In this document: positions 24,178 to 32,845 of the stretch, in pieces | How positions within the stretch are numbered: the first letter of the stretch is position 1 | How the letters are laid out: the number at the start of each line of letters is the position of its first letter | NCBI GenBank assembly: GCA_014238415.1 | Contig: JABABA010000006.1 | Span: 1 to 64,000, forward strand | DNA from: Planctomycetota bacterium | GTDB taxonomy: Bacteria; Planctomycetota; UBA1135; GCA-002686595 | Length of the DNA stretch: 64,000 nucleotides | Direction of reading: 5' to 3' | Position numbers and translations under genes: made by a program | Notes under the pieces: model-generated | Databases searched by the model: none | What the model was told of the DNA's origin: nothing | The model's input: only the letters and a program-made list of their open reading frames with translations

Positions 24178-26385
24178 ATGCGCTTGATTTCCTGCACCCT
24201 GCCCTTTTGTTTGCTCACGAGTGCATTCTCCCAGCAGTTCGTTCATCAGAACAACCTGCTGCCGACCCCGCACCGTTGGACAGAGGGAGTGACTGCTGAG
24301 GACGTGGACCTCGATGGGGACCTGGATCTGTTGTTCTCAGAAGGCGACGGCTTTTCCTCCGCTGGAGCCCAGCGCCAATGCCGCCTGCTCATCAACCAGC
24401 AGATTCCCAGCGGGAACATGACTTTCACCGATGAGAGCACCGCGCGCCTCGGCGTACACCTGGCCAATGGCAAAAATGTGATCACAGCCGATGTGAACGG
24501 GGACGGTTGGCCGGATCTTCTGTATGTCAACGCCTTCAACACCCAGGTGCCTTATCTGTTCATCAACCGCGGCGCCAGTCAACCCGGTTATTTTGACATG
24601 GAGAGCGCTACCCGAGGCTTGACCGAGGTTTTCAATGGAGGCGGCGCGGCTTTTGGCGACCTGGACGATGACGGGGACCTGGATCTGATCATCAGTGATT
24701 CGGGCAGCAGCTATCTGGGGGGCGGTGGCGGAAGACCGCGCTTCTTCCGCAACGACGGCAACGGTGTCTTCACAGAAGATGCGGCCAGCCTCAACGCTCC
24801 CATCAAGCGTGCTCAGATGGATGTTCAGTTGGTGGACTTGGACGGAGACTTCGACCTGGACTTCTTTGGTCCCAACCGTTCCTCCAACAGCGGCGGCAAT
24901 CATTATCTGATGCTGAATGATGGAACCGGGTTCTTCACCGATGTCTCGGGCAGCCTGCCCAACAATTCCTCCACCGTCTATGAGGCAGAAGCTGGGGACC
25001 TTGATGGGGACACGGACATCGACCTGTTCTTTGTCAGCCTCTCAGGCTTCAATGAGGGGCACATCGAAAACACCAATCCCACCGCCAATCCTCCCAGCTG
25101 GGCTGCGGGTGGCAGTCTTTCCGGTTCAGGTGACGACAACGAGGTCGTGCTGATCGACTACGACAACGATGCAGACTATGACGCTCTGATTGGATCCCTG
25201 GGCAGTCGCGAATATCTCTGGCGCAACAACGGCAACCTGAGCTGGAGCAACGCCGCCAGCCAGATCTCTGCGGTTTCCGATTCGACCCTCGATGCAACTG
25301 TTGCGGACCTTGACAATGATGGAGACTATGACCTGATCACCGTCCAGGGCGAGTCCAACTCGTCTCAGTGGCGCAACAAGGTCTACCGCAACCAGGGCGC
25401 GCCCGACACCCTGCCTCCTGTCATCGTCGGCGCTGATTCGCCGAACGCGAGTTTTCCCTATTGGCCTGCGGTGGTGCATGTGAAGGTGCGCGATCAGGTC
25501 CTGGACGACGGTGTGGACTATCTGAGAGCCGAGGCCCTGGCGGCTCGAATCTCGGACGCGCTCTGGGCTGTGGATCTGACTCCGGGCGGTTTCTCCACCC
25601 TCAACACAACCATCACCCCCGGCGAACTCGTCGAGGTTTTCAATACCACTGGAGCCTCCGTTGACTTCGAGCTATCGGGACTCTGGACCGAGCAGTTCAG
25701 CCTGGGGGCCAGCCAGAGCGTGCCCGTGCTCCGGCTGTTCCCTGGTACATGGACTCTTACCGCTCTGGGCCTAGGAGCTTCTTGCACCATCACCGTGGGG
25801 CAGGGCGCAACTGCATGCGATGTGCTGGCGCAGGGTGGCCAACAGTTCCGGGTCCAGGTGCCCCAGTTGCCCCCTGGCCAGGGAAGCATGTGGGGCTTGC
25901 AGATGATGGTCAGTGATTGGCCCGGAAACGCCAGCGCCTTGACGGACATTTTCGCTGGGTCAGGTTCTCTGGGCACGGCCTATTGTTCGCCCGCGACTGT
26001 CAATTCCACGGGCCAGCCAGCAACCATTCAGGCCACCGGCAGCGCTGTAGTGTCTGATCAAAACCTGACCTTGATCGCGACGGCCCTGCCCACCAGCCAG
26101 TTCGGCTACTTTCTCGTTGGCCCCAACCAAGGCACGATCGTGCAACCGGGCGGTTCCCAGGGAACCCTTTGCCTGAGTTCGCCCATTGGTCGTTTCGTGA
26201 CCCAGGTGCAGAATTCTGGTCTTGCGGGGAGTTTCTCTATTCCCGTGAACATCAACGCCCTGCCCACAGCGCCTCCCGTGGCGGTCTTGCCAGGGGACAC
26301 CTGGAACTTCACCGCCTGGTTCAGGGATGTCAATCCAGGCCCCACGAGCAACTTCACCGACGGGATCGAGATTCAGTTTCAGTAG
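24178..26385 (+). CDS. Secreted FG-GAP/VCBS beta-propeller protein
   Basis: From ATG 24178 the product is 735 aa with a signal peptide (MRLISCTLPFCLLTSAFSQ). At least seven calcium-binding-type loops follow: DVDLDGDLD, DVNGDGWPD, DLDDDGDLD, DLDGDFDLD, DLDGDTDID, DYDNDADYD and DLDNDGDYD. They form a propeller of about seven blades. The rest holds an Ig-like stretch and a C-terminal domain with FGYFLVGPNQG and PVNINALP, ending TSNFTDGIEIQFQ. I recognise that end from secreted proteins of Planctomycetota, where it may act in sorting. It is 12 bases upstream of the next FG-GAP gene, likely one transcript. Confidence 0.85.
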   Translation: MRLISCTLPFCLLTSAFSQQFVHQNNLLPTPHRWTEGVTAEDVDLDGDLDLLFSEGDGFSSAGAQRQCRLLINQQIPSGNMTFTDESTARLGVHLANGKNVITADVNGDGWPDLLYVNAFNTQVPYLFINRGASQPGYFDMESATRGLTEVFNGGGAAFGDLDDDGDLDLIISDSGSSYLGGGGGRPRFFRNDGNGVFTEDAASLNAPIKRAQMDVQLVDLDGDFDLDFFGPNRSSNSGGNHYLMLNDGTGFFTDVSGSLPNNSSTVYEAEAGDLDGDTDIDLFFVSLSGFNEGHIENTNPTANPPSWAAGGSLSGSGDDNEVVLIDYDNDADYDALIGSLGSREYLWRNNGNLSWSNAASQISAVSDSTLDATVADLDNDGDYDLITVQGESNSSQWRNKVYRNQGAPDTLPPVIVGADSPNASFPYWPAVVHVKVRDQVLDDGVDYLRAEALAARISDALWAVDLTPGGFSTLNTTITPGELVEVFNTTGASVDFELSGLWTEQFSLGASQSVPVLRLFPGTWTLTALGLGASCTITVGQGATACDVLAQGGQQFRVQVPQLPPGQGSMWGLQMMVSDWPGNASALTDIFAGSGSLGTAYCSPATVNSTGQPATIQATGSAVVSDQNLTLIATALPTSQFGYFLVGPNQGTIVQPGGSQGTLCLSSPIGRFVTQVQNSGLAGSFSIPVNINALPTAPPVAVLPGDTWNFTAWFRDVNPGPTSNFTDGIEIQFQ

Positions 26386-26397
26386 GCTGAAGGGCGC

Positions 26398-28062
26398 ATG
26401 ACCGCCCTTCTTGTGCCCCTGCTCCTTCTCCTGCTGGCCCAACCGGCCCAGCAGGAACCGTGGTTTTCGGATGTGACCGACGAGGTTCTGCCCGGGGTGC
26501 ATGTGACCTGTGGTTCTGTGACCAAGGACTGGATCCTGGAGGTCAATGGGGGCGGGCTGGCATTGGTGGATCTGGATCGGGATGGACGGCTCGACCTGGT
26601 AGTGGTGGATGGTTCCACCAGGGAGCGGGTGCTGGAGGGCAAGAAGGGATTGCCCCCGCGCGTATTCCTGGGACGAGCTGGTGGGTCGTTTGAGGCGGCG
26701 GGTGAGGCCTGGAGCATGGACGGGGAAGGCTGGGGTACAGGCTGCGCCGTTGGGGATGTGGATGGGGATGGATGGAGTGACTTGCTCCTGACCCAGTGGG
26801 GGCGGGTTCGTTTGTTCCACAATTCCGGTGGCCAGGGCCTTGAGGAGTGGACCGGGCGCGCGGGCTTGCCCGTTGAGGGCTGGCACACGAGCGCTGCGTT
26901 TCTGGATTTTGATTCCGACGGGATCCTGGACCTGTTCTTGGTGCGCTACCTGGACTTTGACTTTGGAGAGCAAAAACCTCGCGGGGAGGCGGGAGCCACC
27001 TGGAGAGGGCAGTCGGTCATGGCCGGGCCCGAGGGGCTTGAACCCCGGGCAGACCTGTTGCTGCGCGGGCTGGGGGATGGGCGTTTTGAGGATTGCACAG
27101 GGCGACTGGGTCCTGCTTCAGCGGCTTTTGGGCTCGGGGCAGTGACTCTGGATGTGAACCAGGACGGGCGCATGGATCTCTATGTGTCGAATGATTCCCA
27201 TCCCAATCATCTTTGGGTGGCGCAGGAAGATGGGGGGTTCTTGGAGCAGGCTTTTGCGTGGGGGCTTGGGTATGGGGCCAACGGGCGCGAGCAGGCGGGC
27301 ATGGGCATCGCCTGCGCGGATCTGGACGGGAATCGGAGGCCAGCGCTCTTGGTGACGAATTTTTCGGGCGAGCCCAATGCGCTCTATCTGCCTGCTCGGC
27401 GGCCTGGGACCTATCGCGAGAAGTCCAGTCGGGCGGGCATAGCAGGGCCGAGTCTGACATCTCTGGGTTGGGGCGCAGGGTTCTTGGATGCGAACCTGGA
27501 TGGGGCGCTCGATGCCTTTGTGCTCAACGGCCATGTCTATCCAGAGGCGGACGGCGCGGGCAGTGATACTTCTTATGCCCAGGCGGATCACCTTTATGTG
27601 GCCCAGGGCGAGGGCTTCGGGGTGCGGCCTTTGACGAACGGCAAGAGGTTCGTGTCCCGCGCCGGGGTGTTGGGAGATCTTGACGGGGATGGGGATCAGG
27701 ATCTGGTGGTCTTGACCCTCGATGGTGGCGTGCGTGTATTGCGCAACATTGCGCCGGGGGTGGGCAGGGCTTTGGTGGTGCAGTTGGTGGCCCGCCGGGG
27801 GGATCGGGATGCTCCCGGGGCGCGAGTGGAACTGACCATTGGAAAGCAGCGCAGCACGCGGCTGGTGAGCACCTGTGCTGGGTTTCAGGCGGCGCGGCCC
27901 GCAGAAGTACACTTTGCCCTGCCCGGATCTGAAAAGGACTGGACGCTGGAAGTGTTCTGGCCTGGAGGCGGCAGGAGTGTGGTGCGGGGCGGCAAAGATT
28001 CAGAAGGCGACGCCTCCCAGAACGGCTCGCGGCTGCTGGTGCGCGTGGAGCAGGGATCATGA
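26398..28062 (+). CDS. Secreted CRTAC1-like protein (FG-GAP repeats plus ASPIC/UnbV domain)
   Basis: The 554-aa product has a signal peptide (MTALLVPLLLLLLAQPAQQ). FG-GAP loops such as DLDRDGRLD, DVDGDGWSD, DFDSDGILD, DVNQDGRMD and DLDGDGDQD alternate with conserved stretches like GWGAGFLDANLDGALDAFVLNGHVY. The C-terminal ~100 residues, with DAPGARVELTIG and a WPGG motif, fit an ASPIC/UnbV module. Members are extracellular, with unknown ligand. Its stop overlaps the TPR gene start as ATGA, so the two are coupled. Confidence 0.85.
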   Translation: MTALLVPLLLLLLAQPAQQEPWFSDVTDEVLPGVHVTCGSVTKDWILEVNGGGLALVDLDRDGRLDLVVVDGSTRERVLEGKKGLPPRVFLGRAGGSFEAAGEAWSMDGEGWGTGCAVGDVDGDGWSDLLLTQWGRVRLFHNSGGQGLEEWTGRAGLPVEGWHTSAAFLDFDSDGILDLFLVRYLDFDFGEQKPRGEAGATWRGQSVMAGPEGLEPRADLLLRGLGDGRFEDCTGRLGPASAAFGLGAVTLDVNQDGRMDLYVSNDSHPNHLWVAQEDGGFLEQAFAWGLGYGANGREQAGMGIACADLDGNRRPALLVTNFSGEPNALYLPARRPGTYREKSSRAGIAGPSLTSLGWGAGFLDANLDGALDAFVLNGHVYPEADGAGSDTSYAQADHLYVAQGEGFGVRPLTNGKRFVSRAGVLGDLDGDGDQDLVVLTLDGGVRVLRNIAPGVGRALVVQLVARRGDRDAPGARVELTIGKQRSTRLVSTCAGFQAARPAEVHFALPGSEKDWTLEVFWPGGGRSVVRGGKDSEGDASQNGSRLLVRVEQGS

Positions 28063-29075
28063 GGTGCTGGTTCTTCGCGCTGATGATCGCACTTTCCTGC
28101 ACTGTCAGCGCTTCGCTTCCTGCCCGCCAGACCCCGGCCCTTGAACCCGGTCTGCAAGCGCGCATCGCCCTGGCCCAGTCCATGGAGCAACTGCCCCAGG
28201 CCGGGCAGGGCGCCTGGAAGGACTGGGACGAGGAGGCGGGCATCGATGAGCGTGTTCAAGCTCAATATCTGGAAGCCTTGAAAGCCTGGCGCCAAGAGGA
28301 TTATCCCGCAGTGGTCCTGGCCCTGGTGCCAGCACTGAAGACAGTCCCGGACTATCCCGCCTGTCTGCATCTTCTTGGCCACGCCCAATTTCGTATGCGG
28401 CGTCATGAACAATGTGTTCTGCTCCTGCAGCGCCTCTTGCGTGTTGCGCCCCAGTTGGTGGGGCGCACCCGGCACCTGGGGCACTCACTGGGTCAACTGG
28501 GCCGCACGGCTGAGGCTCTGGCGCACTATGACCTGGTGCTCGCTGCTGAACCCGGGGACTTGCAGGCCCGGCGTGGTCGCGCGGTGGCCCATTGGCGCGC
28601 GGGGCATGCAGAGCGAGCTCTGGCAGATCTTTCAAAGGTCGTGCAGTCAGATCCCGAGCAGGGCCAGGCCTGGCTCTTGCGTGCGACGATCTGGTACGAC
28701 ATGGAAGAACTGGAAAAGGCCCGGGTTGCAGTGGGTCGCGCAAGAAATCTGCGGCCCCGGGATCCCGAGCCAGCATTCCTGCTGGCGCGGATCCTGCTTG
28801 AGTTGGGAGAGAAGGAAAAGGCGCGCACCATGGAGCAGATCTTCAAGACCCTTGAGCTCGAGCGCTCTGTGTTGCGACCCCTGGAAGGACAACTCCTGAT
28901 CGACCCTTGGAATCTCGATCTGCTGACCCGTTTGGTGCGAGCCCATCAGCGTTCGGGGGACCGGCCCGCTGCTAGGGGTGTGCTCTCGCGTCTTGGACGC
29001 GCCGCCAAGCGGGTGGGGAACAAACAGGTTCTCGCCTGGGTTGCCGAGCAGCAAGAGCAGAGCCCCTTCCGTTGA
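28059..29075 (+). CDS. Exported TPR-repeat protein
   Basis: The 338-aa product starts inside the stop of the CRTAC1-like gene (ATGA at 28059-28062). It has a signal peptide (MRCWFFALMIALSCTVSASL), then several TPR units with spacing near 34 residues, for example LLGHAQFRMRRHEQCVLLLQ, HLGHSLGQLGRTAEALAHYD and RGRAVAHWRAGHAERALADL. TPR and CRTAC1/ASPIC proteins are found side by side in many genomes, so a joint envelope function is likely. The C-terminus is basic and shows no enzyme motif. Confidence 0.8.
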   Translation: MRCWFFALMIALSCTVSASLPARQTPALEPGLQARIALAQSMEQLPQAGQGAWKDWDEEAGIDERVQAQYLEALKAWRQEDYPAVVLALVPALKTVPDYPACLHLLGHAQFRMRRHEQCVLLLQRLLRVAPQLVGRTRHLGHSLGQLGRTAEALAHYDLVLAAEPGDLQARRGRAVAHWRAGHAERALADLSKVVQSDPEQGQAWLLRATIWYDMEELEKARVAVGRARNLRPRDPEPAFLLARILLELGEKEKARTMEQIFKTLELERSVLRPLEGQLLIDPWNLDLLTRLVRAHQRSGDRPAARGVLSRLGRAAKRVGNKQVLAWVAEQQEQSPFR

Positions 29076-29154
29076 GAGTCCTGTATTCCTTCTTGCCAAA
29101 CAAAGCCCAAGAAGCAGAACGTGTTGCGCACGGTCCCGCGCTAGGGTTCATCCC

Positions 29155-30066
29155 ATGACGAAATTCAATCGACGCTCCCTTTTGAAGGCTGCGCCCCTTG
29201 GCCTGGCCGCGCCTTTGCCGGCTGTCTCTGGGATGAGTTCACCTGTGAGTTCAGCTAGCGAGTCCTTGGACCTTTTCTTCTCTCTCAAGATAGGCATGGT
29301 CCGCGATGGCGCGAACCTGACAGAGAAGTTCACCCAGGTGCAACGCCTGGGCTTTGATGGCATTGAATTGGACAGCCCAAACGGCTACGGCCCTGATGAA
29401 GTCGCCCAGGCCAAGAAGGCCACCGGTCTGCCGGTGCATGGAGTGGTGGATTCAGCCCATTGGCAGGTGCGATTGTCGGATCCCGATCCAAAGGTGCGCG
29501 CCCAGGGGGTCAAGAATCTCGCCGGTGCGGTGGTGCACGCCCATGCCTATGGGGGCTCGGCGGTGCTGCTGGTGCCGGGAACCGTGCGTGGCAAGGAAGA
29601 GACCCAAAGGCATGTTTGGGAGCGCTCGATTCAAGGCTTGCGGCAGGTGCTGCCCAGTTGTGCACGTCTGGGCATTCGCATTCTGATCGAGAATGTCTGG
29701 AACGGTTTCTGTTATCAGCACAACGGCCCAGAGGATCAGGGGGCAGAACTCCTCAGGGACTATCTTGACGCCATCAACAGTCCTTGGGTGGGCAGTTACT
29801 TCGATATCGGCAACCACCAGAAGTACGGCCGGCCCGCTGAGTGGATTCGCACCCTGGGTCAGCGCATCGTCAAGTTGGATGTGAAGGACTGGGGCACGCA
29901 GGCGGGCTTCTGCAAGATCGGCGAAGGTGACGTGGACTGGGACGCGGTTCGCGCTGCCCTGCTTGCGATTGGTTACACCGGTTGGGCCACGGCAGAGGTT
30001 TCCGGTGGGAGCGAGGAGCGCCTCAAGGATGTGCACCGGCGCATGGTCGAGGCGCTCAGAGCTTGA
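29155..30066 (+). CDS. TAT-exported sugar phosphate isomerase/epimerase-like TIM-barrel protein
   Basis: From ATG 29155 the product is 303 aa. The leader NRRSLLKAAPLGLAA is a plausible twin-arginine signal. The TIM barrel shows FDGIELDSPNGYG, HGVVDSAHW, ILIENVWN with a metal-ligand Glu, VGSYFDIGNHQKYG, VKLDVKDWG and a final AEVSGG, matching AP-endonuclease-2-type isomerases. Such exported forms are common in planctomycetes and presumably act on extracytoplasmic sugars. The longer frame starting at 28978 runs into the TPR gene and is not used. Confidence 0.85.
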   Translation: MTKFNRRSLLKAAPLGLAAPLPAVSGMSSPVSSASESLDLFFSLKIGMVRDGANLTEKFTQVQRLGFDGIELDSPNGYGPDEVAQAKKATGLPVHGVVDSAHWQVRLSDPDPKVRAQGVKNLAGAVVHAHAYGGSAVLLVPGTVRGKEETQRHVWERSIQGLRQVLPSCARLGIRILIENVWNGFCYQHNGPEDQGAELLRDYLDAINSPWVGSYFDIGNHQKYGRPAEWIRTLGQRIVKLDVKDWGTQAGFCKIGEGDVDWDAVRAALLAIGYTGWATAEVSGGSEERLKDVHRRMVEALRA

Positions 30067-30142
30067 ACTCGAGGCCCAAGGCGTTGCCCTTCAAGCGTGC
30101 GGTTGCTCCAGGCGCATGGGCGCAGAAGCGGTTTGATCAAGA

Positions 30143-30442
30143 TCAGGCGGACTCGCGCTGATCGCCGGACTGTTCACCTTCGCCACTCTGGGAGTTTTCT
30201 TCCGCCTCCTCCGCCTGGGCGTCAAGGATGGCACCCGCCCGGCCTTTGGTCTTTGCCTTGCGTTCCGCCATGGGGCGGTTGCCGAGGCCATTCTGAAAGC
30301 GCTCCCAGTCTTCAGTAGAGAAGAGTCGAACTTCCGCACCGCATTGGATGCAGTAGCTACGGTCGATGCTGGCGAGATAGGGGACGTAGTCGTTGCAGTC
30401 CGTGCAGAACTTGCGGTCGTCGTAGAAGTTGTTGCTGTCCAT
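30143..30442 (-). CDS. Small zinc-ribbon protein with acidic tail
   Basis: From the Met at 30442 the product is 99 aa. It opens with MDSNNFYDDRKFCTDC and continues to CIQCG, giving two Cys-x2-Cys pairs 18 residues apart, which is a zinc ribbon. A basic linker (ERKAKTKGRAG) and a Glu/Gln-rich end follow. I do not recognise a named family; a nucleic-acid or protein adaptor is possible. It converges with the sugar isomerase-like gene and lies downstream of queG on the same strand. Confidence 0.65.
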   Translation of the reverse strand: MDSNNFYDDRKFCTDCNDYVPYLASIDRSYCIQCGAEVRLFSTEDWERFQNGLGNRPMAERKAKTKGRAGAILDAQAEEAEENSQSGEGEQSGDQRESA

Positions 30443-30591
30443 GGTGCGGTGAGGGTGGGCTGTGCAGAGAGAGGGGCTACTATCCCCTCGACACCGGGAA
30501 GCCGAAACCTTCACAAGGCCGATCGCAATTCTTTGATGTGAAACAAAATGAGTCGCGAGTTTGCTGTGGAACTGACTCGTTTCGAGAGGAT

Positions 30592-31716
30592 CTAGCCCTC
30601 CAGCTCCAAGGAAGTACGCAGGGCTGCTCGGGCATCGGGGTCCTGCTCCTGCTGCAGGGCACCCGCCACTTGATCGCGCACACCTCTATCCTGGCCGTGG
30701 CCGTGCAGGAGCCCCCAGGCAGCGGACTCTCTCACCTTGGGGCTGGGGTCCGTTTCCAGAGCCGATTGCAAGGCAATGCGACCTTCCTCACTGGGCCGGT
30801 TGCCAAGGACCAGAGCCGCGTTGGCCGACAGCCCTTCCCGTCCTGCTCGCCGAATGGCCGTACCTTCAAATCTCTGCTTGAAGGTGTCGGGATCGGGGTC
30901 CAGGCCCAACCAATCCACCAGGCTGCCAGCGCTGATTTCCGGATGCACGGGAAAGCGCTCTTCTTGGGAGGGCACCCCCTCGCCCCAGGGGCAGACCTCG
31001 CTGCAGATATCGCAACCAAAGACCCAGTCCCCCAGCTTTTCCCGCAGGTCATGGGGCACACTGCCCCGATGTTCGATGGTGGCCCATGAGAGGCAGAGCC
31101 CGGCATCCAGTTCCCCTGGTGCCACCAGGGCTCCCGTTGGGCAGGCGTCAAGGCAGGCGGTGCAGGTCCCGCAGGAGCCTGTGGGCAGGTCCGCCGGGGT
31201 GGGGTCCAACTCGATATCCAGGATCAGTTCCCCCAGGAAGTACCAGGGTCCCAGTCGTGGGTGCAGCAGATTGGCGGCTTTCGAGGCAAACCCGAGGCCC
31301 GCCTCCTGAGCGTGGCTGCGCTCCATCAGGGGCACCGCATCCACTGCGCTCCGGGCACCATCGATCATCCCGGCTGCCACCATCTCTCGCGCCAGTCGCT
31401 TGAGGCGCTTGTCGATCCAGTTGTGGTAGTCCCGGCCCGCCGCGTAGCGCGCCACACGCCCGCCACCGGGGAGCTCAAGTGGGGGCCTGGCGTGGGAGAG
31501 GCCTACCATCAAGAGGGTGCGCCCCTTGGGCACGAAAAGCTTCGGGTCGTCGATGACCGCAAGATTGGTCTTCATCCAGCCCATGGAGGCGTGGCGATCC
31601 TGGGCGATCCAGGAGCGATAGTGCTCGGCATCCTGGGGAGTTCGAAACGGGGCCAGCCCGGCCAGATCGAACCCTGCTTCCAGAGCCATTCCGAGGATCT
31701 TATCAGCTTGAGACAT
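30592..31716 (-). CDS. queG: Epoxyqueuosine reductase
   Basis: The 374-aa iron-sulfur, cobalamin-dependent enzyme reduces epoxyqueuosine to queuosine in tRNA. It has the N-terminal cobalamin-side domain (GFDLAGLAPF, then DRHASMGWM), both ferredoxin motifs CGTCTACLDACPTGAL and CDICSEVCPW, and a HEAT-like C-terminal region typical of QueG. It completes the last step after QueA. It is divergent from the sigma factor gene. Confidence 0.93.
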   Translation of the reverse strand: MSQADKILGMALEAGFDLAGLAPFRTPQDAEHYRSWIAQDRHASMGWMKTNLAVIDDPKLFVPKGRTLLMVGLSHARPPLELPGGGRVARYAAGRDYHNWIDKRLKRLAREMVAAGMIDGARSAVDAVPLMERSHAQEAGLGFASKAANLLHPRLGPWYFLGELILDIELDPTPADLPTGSCGTCTACLDACPTGALVAPGELDAGLCLSWATIEHRGSVPHDLREKLGDWVFGCDICSEVCPWGEGVPSQEERFPVHPEISAGSLVDWLGLDPDPDTFKQRFEGTAIRRAGREGLSANAALVLGNRPSEEGRIALQSALETDPSPKVRESAAWGLLHGHGQDRGVRDQVAGALQQEQDPDARAALRTSLELEG

Positions 31717-31744
31717 GAGGCCAGATCTTGCCCCGTCCCGGGGT

Positions 31745-31790
31745 CTTTGACAAAATAAAAATAGGGATCTAAGTCGTGATTATGCAAGGA
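31745..31790. promoter_or_regulatory. AT-rich island with possible divergent promoters (queG / sigma factor)
   Basis: This is one of the few AT-rich stretches in the window. On the plus strand it holds a perfect TTGACA (31747-31752), but at the expected distance only TAAGTC. On the minus strand TTGCAT and TATTTT are 18 bases apart and point at queG. Location between divergent genes supports a promoter; the exact boxes are uncertain. Confidence 0.3.
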
Positions 31791-31975
31791 CTTGGGTTCG
31801 TTCCCGCAGGGCTGCTCGGTTGCTGGGTGCACCCCCCTGACCCAAACCCGAAACCGGGCCGGTTTCAGGGACTACAATGGACGCTAGCCGGTGAACTCCC
31901 CCTTCTCCGCGGCTCTGGATGCCTTCGTTCCCCCTGGAAGGCCCCAGCGCCCATCCACCGGTCCTTCTTCCTCCT

Positions 31976-32845
31976 ATGCAGATTCAGGACACCCTCCTTG
32001 CCAGTCCTCTGACTGGTCCAGACGCCCGCGAGAGGCTGCTGGGAAGGGTCAAGCAGCTGGGTCGTGAGGTTCCTCGGGCAGAGGTCCGACGGATTGCTGA
32101 GATTCTGGGTGACGAGGAGCGCAATCTGGATGAACTGCGGGATGCGGTTTCCACCCGCCTGATGGAGGCCTTCAAGGGCGAGCGAGCTCGCGGTCCCTTT
32201 GGCCTGCTCTACGAACTCAATGCCAGCCATCTGGTGATCCAAGTCGCCGCTCGCTTGCGACGCTACTCCAGTCAGGCAGATCCTCTGGATGTGCTTCAGG
32301 AAGTCTTCTTCAACGTTTATCGCTATCCCCATCGCTTTGATTCCAGTCGAGACGATGCCTTCCGGGTCTGGTCTGCGATGATTGTGCGCAACACGGTACT
32401 CAAGCACTTGCGTTCCCAGGGCCGCGGAGGTCGTCAGGAGATTCCTTTCGAAGACCTTTCCGATCAACCCACCGATGGGCAGATGACTCCAGTTCAGGGC
32501 GCAATCAACGCGGAAGACCGCGAGCAATGCGCTGAGGTCTATGTCACCTACCTGACCCTCTACATCACTTTCTTCCAACTGTTGGGCGAGCGCGAACAAC
32601 GCGCCCTGACTTTGGTGGAAGTTGACGGGGCCAGCTATCGCGATGCGGCGGCCGATCTTGGCATCCGTCTCGAAAACCTGAAGATGGTCATCTTCCGCGC
32701 ACGGCGGAAGATTCATCGGGCGATGCGTCGCACCTTCGACGGATTGCCCCACGATTGCCGCCCGGCCCGCGAGCCGAGCAGCGAGTCTCGGATGTCCCTT
32801 GGCCGAAGTGGCCTGGACCTATGCAGTGAGGATGACAAGCTATGA
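31976..32845 (+). CDS. ECF-like RNA polymerase sigma factor
   Basis: From ATG 31976 the product is 289 aa (308 aa from 31919). Region 2 is clear in DPLDVLQEVFFNVYR and DAFRVWSAMIVRNTVLKHLR. Region 4 is clear in LGEREQRALTLVEVDGASYRDAAADLG, then LENLKMVIFRARRKIHRAM. The N-terminal ~80 residues are an extension not needed for the two core regions. The stop overlaps the next start as ATGA. This coupling is typical of a sigma factor with its own regulator. Confidence 0.85.
   Translation: MQIQDTLLASPLTGPDARERLLGRVKQLGREVPRAEVRRIAEILGDEERNLDELRDAVSTRLMEAFKGERARGPFGLLYELNASHLVIQVAARLRRYSSQADPLDVLQEVFFNVYRYPHRFDSSRDDAFRVWSAMIVRNTVLKHLRSQGRGGRQEIPFEDLSDQPTDGQMTPVQGAINAEDREQCAEVYVTYLTLYITFFQLLGEREQRALTLVEVDGASYRDAAADLGIRLENLKMVIFRARRKIHRAMRRTFDGLPHDCRPAREPSSESRMSLGRSGLDLCSEDDKL

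Noticed and set aside
28978-29154. Upstream extension of the sugar isomerase-like protein into the TPR gene
   Set aside because: ATG 29155 begins a good TAT leader; the extension is unlike any homologue and overlaps the TPR coding region.
30061-30096. GCTTGAA/TTCAAGC inverted repeat after the isomerase-like gene as a terminator
   Set aside because: Only 7 bp with a 22-base loop; too weak to support.
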